From positions 62,001-126,000 of the forward strand of contig JAGBFH010000018.1 in NCBI GenBank assembly GCA_017936605.1: a stretch of 64,000 bases of DNA. The letters are read 5' to 3'. Shown one piece after another: positions 58,804 through 64,000 of the stretch. Origin of the DNA: Tidjanibacter sp. Its GTDB lineage: Bacteria; Bacteroidota; Bacteroidia; Bacteroidales; Rikenellaceae. The translations under genes and the position numbers were made by a program. The notes beneath the pieces are model-generated. The model did no database searches, had not been told where the DNA came from, and saw only the letters and a list, made by a program, of their open reading frames with translations. Within the stretch, counting starts at the first letter, position 1, and every line of letters starts with the position of its first letter.

Positions 58804-61107
58804 ATGAAAAACATATATGAGACTTCACCCTTTGCTACCTTCTTCCCCGCGGAGAAGGCGGCAACTTTGAGGGCAAAACACCGCCTCTCGTTCAGGGTCT
58901 ATGCGCCCGCCGCACGCCCCTCGCAGAGGCTCTTTATCGTGGGTAGCTCCGAGCTGCTCGGCGCTTGGGATGTGGAGAAAGCACTCCCTCTGACACTTGA
59001 GTCCTACCCCTACTGGACCATCGCTCTGGACTTGGCAAAACTCGGCGACGAGTTTGAGTATAAGTTCATCATCAAGGAGAACGGTCAGACTTGGTGGGAA
59101 GAGGGCTACAACCGCCGCTACTATGTCTGTGGCGAGATGGAGAGCGAGCACATCGACGCAACCTTCCGTGGCAACTTCGACTGGAAGGGTGCAGGTGTGG
59201 CAATCCCCGTATTCTCCATCCGCACCGAGCAGAGTCAGGGTATCGGTGACTTCGTGGACCTGAGGAAGATGGGCGAGTGGGCCGCAGCTACGGGTCAGAA
59301 AATTATCCAGATTCTCCCCATCAATGACACCACCCAGACCTTCACTTGGAGGGACTCCTACCCCTATAGCGCAATCTCCATCTTCGCGCTGAATCCCCTC
59401 TACCTCTCCATACGCGAACTGGGTGCCGAGGATGAGGAGATGGACCGACTCAACTCGCTGGAGATGTGCGACTACGACGCTGTGGTGAAACTCAAATTCG
59501 ACTTCATCCGCAAGGAGTTTGCCCGCAGCGGCAAACGCACCCTCAAAACTAAGGCCTTCCAGAAATTCTTTGATGCCAACAAGGATTGGCTCAAAAACTA
59601 TGCAGTCTTCTGCTACCTGAGGGACAAGAAGGGCACCGCCAACTTCCACGCCTGGGGCAAGGAGAGCGCCTACTCGGCTAAACTCGTCGAGAAGCTCACC
59701 AACCCCGAGGGTAAGGAGTATGGCAAGGTGGCGCTCTACTTCTGGTTGCAGTATCAGCTCGACCGCCAGCTCAAAGAGAGCGTGGCCTACTGCCGCTCGC
59801 TCGGCGTGGTGCTCAAGGGCGATATTCCTATCGGCATCTCGCGTGACTCGGTGGAGGCTTGGAGCGACGCTCGCCTGTTCAATATGAACTGCCAGGCGGG
59901 TGCTCCACCCGATGATTTCTCGGCCGACGGCCAGAACTGGGGCTTCCCCACCTACAACTGGGAGGTGATGGCTCAGGATGGCTACGCTTGGTGGAAACGC
60001 AGATTCGAGAAGATGGCCGACTACTTCGACCTCTATCGTATCGACCACATCCTCGGCTTCTTCCGCATCTGGGAGATTCCTATGGACTCGGTTGTGGGCC
60101 TTCTGGGCTACTTCAACCCCGCAATGCCCTTCAGCTACGACGAGCTGGCACAGAGGGGTATGCCTATGAACCGCGACAGGTATGTAGAGCCCCAGATTCA
60201 CTACGACTACCTCGAGGAGTTCTTCGGTGGCGAGGATTGGACCCCCTACCTCGACCCCAAAGATAACGGCTACTTCTCGCTCAAGCCCGAGTATCGCACC
60301 CAGCGCCAGATTCTGGAGGCCCTCGGTGGCAAAAACGAGCGAGCAAAGAACGCCCTTTATGGCCTTACCGGTGAGGTGCTCTTTATTGAAGACCCCCGCA
60401 AGCCCGGCTACTTCCACCCCCGCATTGCTGCACAGCAGACCAAGAGCTACGCTTGGCTCTCGCAGTGGGAGAAAGATAGGTTCAACGAGCTCTACAACGA
60501 CTTCTTCTACCGCCGCCACAACGACTTCTGGGGCGCACTGGCTATGGAAAAACTCCCCGCACTGGTGGATGCTACCCATATGATGTGCTGCGGTGAGGAC
60601 CTCGGTATGGTGCCCGACTGCGTGGGCCCCGTTATGCAGCAGCTCGGAATCCTCTCGCTCGAGGTTCAGAGGATGCCCAAGGACCCCAAGAACAAGTTTG
60701 GCTTCACGAATATGTACCCCTATGCGTCGGTATGTACCACAGGCTCGCACGACACCAGCACCATCCGCGGCTGGTGGCGCGAGGATAGGGCTACCACCCA
60801 GGCATACTACAACGAGATTCTCTGGAAACAGGGCGTAGCTCCCGCCGAGGCTTCGGGTGAGATTTGCCGCACCATCGTGGGCAACCACCTCTCTTCGCCT
60901 GCAGCTCTGACCATCCTCCCCTTGCAGGACTGGCTTGCAATGGACGAGAAGGTGAGGAAGGAGGATGTGGATAGCGAGCGAATCAACATTCCCGCAATCC
61001 CCAACCACTACTGGCGCTATAGGATGCACCTGACCGTCGAGCAGCTGCTCCAGGAGGAGGGCGTGAACGCTCTCATCCGCGGTATGATTGCCTCTTCGGG
61101 ACGATAG
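58804..61107 (+). CDS. malQ: 4-alpha-glucanotransferase (GH77) with a single N-terminal CBM20
   Basis: Rearranges maltooligosaccharides and releases glucose in the cytosol; no signal peptide is present. Residues about 20-125 form a CBM20-like domain (LSFRVYAPAARPSQRLFIVG, LGAWDVEKALPL, WWEEGYNRRYYV). The GH77 part begins near 130 (GVAIPVFSIRTEQSQGIGDF) with nucleophile motif LYRIDHILGFFR (Asp near 413), acid/base CGEDLGMVP (near 598) and TGSHDTSTIRGWW (near 647). At 767 residues it is about one CBM20 shorter than the roughly 890-residue forms with two such domains. An inverted repeat begins at its stop. Confidence 0.92.
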   Translation: MKNIYETSPFATFFPAEKAATLRAKHRLSFRVYAPAARPSQRLFIVGSSELLGAWDVEKALPLTLESYPYWTIALDLAKLGDEFEYKFIIKENGQTWWEEGYNRRYYVCGEMESEHIDATFRGNFDWKGAGVAIPVFSIRTEQSQGIGDFVDLRKMGEWAAATGQKIIQILPINDTTQTFTWRDSYPYSAISIFALNPLYLSIRELGAEDEEMDRLNSLEMCDYDAVVKLKFDFIRKEFARSGKRTLKTKAFQKFFDANKDWLKNYAVFCYLRDKKGTANFHAWGKESAYSAKLVEKLTNPEGKEYGKVALYFWLQYQLDRQLKESVAYCRSLGVVLKGDIPIGISRDSVEAWSDARLFNMNCQAGAPPDDFSADGQNWGFPTYNWEVMAQDGYAWWKRRFEKMADYFDLYRIDHILGFFRIWEIPMDSVVGLLGYFNPAMPFSYDELAQRGMPMNRDRYVEPQIHYDYLEEFFGGEDWTPYLDPKDNGYFSLKPEYRTQRQILEALGGKNERAKNALYGLTGEVLFIEDPRKPGYFHPRIAAQQTKSYAWLSQWEKDRFNELYNDFFYRRHNDFWGALAMEKLPALVDATHMMCCGEDLGMVPDCVGPVMQQLGILSLEVQRMPKDPKNKFGFTNMYPYASVCTTGSHDTSTIRGWWREDRATTQAYYNEILWKQGVAPAEASGEICRTIVGNHLSSPAALTILPLQDWLAMDEKVRKEDVDSERINIPAIPNHYWRYRMHLTVEQLLQEEGVNALIRGMIASSGR

Positions 61108-61144
61108 TTTTGGCGAAAGGGGGCTGCCATCCGTCGGCCAAAAC
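61107..61144 (+). repeat. Inverted repeat after malQ
   Basis: GTTTTGGC (61107-61114) pairs with GCCAAAAC (61137-61144) around a GC-rich loop. There is no T run, so it may stabilise the upstream mRNA or weaken read-through rather than end transcription. Confidence 0.5.
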
Positions 61145-61208
61145 AGCGGATTCATCCCCCTTATTCCCCCAAAAAGGTGCAAAAAGTACCTATATTAAAT
61201 AAAAGTTT

Positions 61209-61237
61209 TATTTTTGCCAATGGCTAAATTGGCAAAA
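61209..61237 (+). promoter_or_regulatory. Probable susC promoter with overlapping palindrome
   Basis: The -7 box TATTTTTG (61209-61216) overlaps an inverted repeat TTTTGCCAAT-N6-ATTGGCAAAA (61212-61221, 61228-61237). A regulator binding the palindrome would control initiation of susC, suggesting it is controlled separately from the enzyme genes upstream. Confidence 0.55.
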
Positions 61238-61285
61238 GTTGAGCAGATACACAATATAACTACTTAATAATCAAATTAACCGCTT

Positions 61286-64000
61286 ATGTTAAAACAAGTA
61301 CACAGTTTCAAAAAGGTACTTTCGCTGGTAGCCGCACTCCTCGTGGTGAGCACCGGAGTTTTCGCACAGAAGGCTCCCGTGTCGGGCTCGGTGAAAGATG
61401 CCAGTGGTGAGCCTGTGATTGGTGCAACCATTATGGATGTTGCCTCTGGTCAGGGTGTTACCACTTCGTTTGATGGTTCTTACACTATCAATGTGGACAA
61501 GAATGCCACCTTGTGTGTAAGCTACATGGGCTACAATGATGTCTACGAGCAGGTAGGCGGTCGCACCACTATCAACTTTGTCCTCGAGGAGAGCGCACAG
61601 CAGATTGAGGAGATTGTGATGGTGGGTTATGGCTCACAGAAGAAGAAAGAGGTGACCGGTTCGGTTGCCAGCCTCAAGTCTGAGGATTTCAACCAGGGCG
61701 TGAAGACCAACCCCGTAGGTCTGCTTCAGGGTAAGGTTGCAGGTCTGAACATCATCAAGACCACTTCGGACCCCACCAGCACCGGTTACAGTATGCAGAT
61801 TCGTGGTTTCTCGACCCTCGATAAGGGTGCAGGTACCTCGCCTCTGTTCATTGTCGACGGCGTGCCCGTGAGCAGCATCGACAACATCTCCAACGACGAG
61901 ATCGCTTCGATGGATGTCCTCAAGGATGGTTCGGCAGCGGCTATCTATGGTACCCGTGGTACCAACGGTGTGATTATCATCACCACCAAGCGCGGCGAGA
62001 ACTTCTCCAAAGAGGCCAAGACTTCGGTTGAGTACTCGGGCTATGTTTCGGCTTCGGTACGCAACGGCAATATGGGTATGGCTACCCCCGAGGAGTTCGT
62101 AAACCTCGAGGAGAGCACCGGTGGCCTCATTAAGCCCACCATCATCCGTGATGCCGAGGGCAACTATGTCCTTACTGACTGGATGGACGCTCTGACCCGC
62201 GATGTCGCTATGACCCAGAACCACAATGTGGCTATCACCGGCTCGGCAAGCAACTTCAACTACCGTGCTGCTGTCTCCTACAAAGACGCTCAGGGTATCG
62301 CTAAGACCTCCAACCGTAACGAGTTGATGGCCAAGATTGCCGCTTCGCAGAAGGCTCTGAATGGCAAACTGGAGTTGCAGTACGACCTTTCGTATATGCA
62401 GTACCGCAACGACTACTTCTGCGGTGACTTCAAGCAGGCTGCTATTCTGAACCCCACCTATCCCATCTACGATGAGAACAACGAGAATGGTTTTTATCTG
62501 CCCCAGGGTACCGGTCTGACCAACCCCGTGGAGAATATGATGAACAAGGAGAGCTACCAGGATGGTAACTTCTTCCGCGGCTCGATTAAGGCTTCGTATC
62601 AGATTCTCGATGGCCTGAAGCTGAGTGCTTTTGCCGCTACCGAGCAGGGTGACAACACCTCCTACTGGTACAATGGCGTGATTAATACCGACATCGAGGG
62701 CTCGGGCAAGGCTGGTCGTAGCACCGACAAGAACCGCAGCAACCTCTTTGAGGCTACTCTCGACTATGTGTGGTCGCAGGATGTTCACAGCGTGACCGCC
62801 GTTGCTGGTGTGTCGTACCAGAACTTCCTCTACGACGGTATGAGCGTGTCGAACAAGGGCTTCCCCACCGCAGGTATGAAGTACTACCAGATTGGTAACG
62901 GTGATGCAGAGAAGACCTATCTGACCGCTTCGTCCTACCGCAACTCCAACACTCTGGCTGCTGCCTTTGGTCGTGTGAACTATAGCTACGATGGCAAATA
63001 CCTCGTTTCGGCTTCGATTCGTCGCGAGGGTTCATCGCGCTTCGGTGCCAACAACAAGTGGGGTTGGTTCCCCGCAGTTTCGCTCGGTTGGCGTCTGAAC
63101 CAGGAGGAGTTTATGATTGGTAATGACTATATCAACGACCTGAAGGTTCGTTTGGGTTGGGGTGTTACCGGTAACAACCTCAATAGCGACCTCCGCTCGG
63201 TGGCTATGCTCTCCAATGGCGGTACCTTCTGGTACAACGGTGCCTATGTTTACACCTATGGCGTGAGCCAGAATGTGAACCCCGACCTCCGCTGGGAGAA
63301 GAAACACGAGTATAACCTCGGTGTTGACTACGCAGTTGCCGACAACCGCTTCTATGGTAGCTTGGATATCTACTATCGTCAGACCCGCGACCTTCTCTGG
63401 GACTACGAGGTACCCACTCCTCCCTACCAGTATCCCACTCTGCTTGCCAACGCAGGTCAGATGGATAGCTACGGTGTTGAGCTCGTGCTGAACGCAGAGG
63501 TGCTGCGCGATGGTGACCTGAAGTGGACCACCACCCCCACCATCTCCTTCAACCGCAACTATATCACCAAACTCTCCGACCCCAGCAAGGGCTTCAACTA
63601 CAAGGAGACCTCGTCGGGTGGCGTAGGTGAGAACGGTATTATGAACACCAATACCCAGATCCTCATCGAGGGCGAGTCGGTAGGTGCTTTCTATGGCTAC
63701 AAGTTCTACACTATGCAGGACGGCAAGTGGTACTACCACACCCCCGCAGGTGGTTTTGTGGATGACGACACCGTGGCTGACGCATATCGTCAGGTTATCG
63801 GTAACGCCCAGCCCCTGTTCACCTACGGTTGGAACAACTCGTTCCGCTACAAGAACTTCGACGCTACCATCTTCTTCCGTGGCGTATTTGGTAACGATGT
63901 GCTGAACCTGACCCGTTGGGCATACGGTCCTCGTCCTTCGCAGGCCGACAACCTCTTTATGCACGATGTCAAGGGTAAGAATGTTGTCTACACCAACAAG
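61286..64000 (+). CDS. susC: SusC/RagA-type TonB-linked outer-membrane transporter, 5' part
   Basis: Starts at ATG 61286 and stays open to the window end (905 codons, incomplete). It has a signal peptide (LSLVAALLVVSTGVFAQ) and a carboxypeptidase-regulatory-like domain (VSGSVKDASGEPVIGATIMD). The TonB box region EEIVMVGYGSQKKKEVTGSV leads into the plug (LLQGKVAGLNI, MQIRGFSTLDKGAGTSPLFI, DVLKDGSAAAIYGTRGTNGV), followed by barrel strands. No STN domain is present. In sus loci it imports maltooligosaccharides with SusD. The gene order here supports starch as substrate. Confidence 0.94.
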   Translation, partial: MLKQVHSFKKVLSLVAALLVVSTGVFAQKAPVSGSVKDASGEPVIGATIMDVASGQGVTTSFDGSYTINVDKNATLCVSYMGYNDVYEQVGGRTTINFVLEESAQQIEEIVMVGYGSQKKKEVTGSVASLKSEDFNQGVKTNPVGLLQGKVAGLNIIKTTSDPTSTGYSMQIRGFSTLDKGAGTSPLFIVDGVPVSSIDNISNDEIASMDVLKDGSAAAIYGTRGTNGVIIITTKRGENFSKEAKTSVEYSGYVSASVRNGNMGMATPEEFVNLEESTGGLIKPTIIRDAEGNYVLTDWMDALTRDVAMTQNHNVAITGSASNFNYRAAVSYKDAQGIAKTSNRNELMAKIAASQKALNGKLELQYDLSYMQYRNDYFCGDFKQAAILNPTYPIYDENNENGFYLPQGTGLTNPVENMMNKESYQDGNFFRGSIKASYQILDGLKLSAFAATEQGDNTSYWYNGVINTDIEGSGKAGRSTDKNRSNLFEATLDYVWSQDVHSVTAVAGVSYQNFLYDGMSVSNKGFPTAGMKYYQIGNGDAEKTYLTASSYRNSNTLAAAFGRVNYSYDGKYLVSASIRREGSSRFGANNKWGWFPAVSLGWRLNQEEFMIGNDYINDLKVRLGWGVTGNNLNSDLRSVAMLSNGGTFWYNGAYVYTYGVSQNVNPDLRWEKKHEYNLGVDYAVADNRFYGSLDIYYRQTRDLLWDYEVPTPPYQYPTLLANAGQMDSYGVELVLNAEVLRDGDLKWTTTPTISFNRNYITKLSDPSKGFNYKETSSGGVGENGIMNTNTQILIEGESVGAFYGYKFYTMQDGKWYYHTPAGGFVDDDTVADAYRQVIGNAQPLFTYGWNNSFRYKNFDATIFFRGVFGNDVLNLTRWAYGPRPSQADNLFMHDVKGKNVVYTNK

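Noticed and set aside
58825..61182. A 785-codon frame antisense to malQ
   Set aside because: Same codon-bias shadow; the sense strand encodes a complete GH77 enzyme.

Overview
The window looks like chromosomal DNA of a gut Bacteroidales, most likely Rikenellaceae/Alistipes-like (the genus is inference). Evidence: GC-rich genes with strong GAG/GGC codon preference, Bacteroidetes -7 promoter boxes (TAnnTTTG) in front of most transcription units, SusC/SusE-type proteins, DUF4290, BtuG/BtuB-type B12 uptake genes and many lipoprotein signals. No rRNA, CRISPR array, phage or intact insertion sequence was seen.

Layout. 1-848: end of a starch-binding SusE/F-like gene. 964-3779 (-): pgk and a zinc-ribbon membrane protein. 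4118-6243 (+): kbl, an Lrp regulator and a QueD-like enzyme. 6969-8431 (-): two outer-membrane barrels. 8970-12346 (-): lipA-lipB-recJ. 12820-17763: a YhhN membrane protein, a GH109-like lipoprotein and an EF-G-like GTPase. 17929-25361: an NrnA-like phosphoesterase, initiator tRNA, dihydrofolate reductase, small secreted proteins, pyrophosphatase, nitroreductase, HAD phosphatase, rdgB and a degenerate sigma-54 activator. 25663-29246 (+): DUF4290, then a TlpA-like lipoprotein, an LpxH-like hydrolase and thyA. 29317-31646 (-): a lipoprotein and two paralogous barrels. 32159-38503: tRNA-Pro, BtuB/BtuG under a cobalamin riboswitch, tRNA-Leu and RNase R. 38591-39728 (-): two AT-rich secreted proteins behind a long structured leader. 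40609-46682: glmM, a phosphodiesterase, a GT2 glycosyltransferase and a BlaI/BlaR-type pair. 47022-64000: a starch region with pullulanase, LytTR two-component system, MFS carrier, surface amylase, SusA-like enzyme, GH77 glucanotransferase and the first 905 codons of a SusC receptor.

How genes work together. The 47-64 kb block forms a starch/maltodextrin pathway: a surface lipoprotein amylase with three repeated modules, import through SusC, periplasmic trimming, carrier uptake and GH77 processing. BtuG and BtuB form a riboswitch-controlled B12 importer. LipA and LipB make lipoate. ThyA and DHFR, about 9 kb apart, complete the dTMP/folate cycle.

The most unusual material is intergenic. At least nine spacers carry a mosaic of short modules in a conserved order, including ten copies of a CTCCCCTAAGTTAGGGGAG palindrome. 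Two other spacers carry a double stem-loop whose helices covary while the internal loop is unchanged. Two AT-rich genes encoding small secreted proteins sit behind roughly 300-nt leaders with long nested inverted repeats. The BlaI-type promoter has three 17-bp palindromes spaced exactly 21 bp apart.
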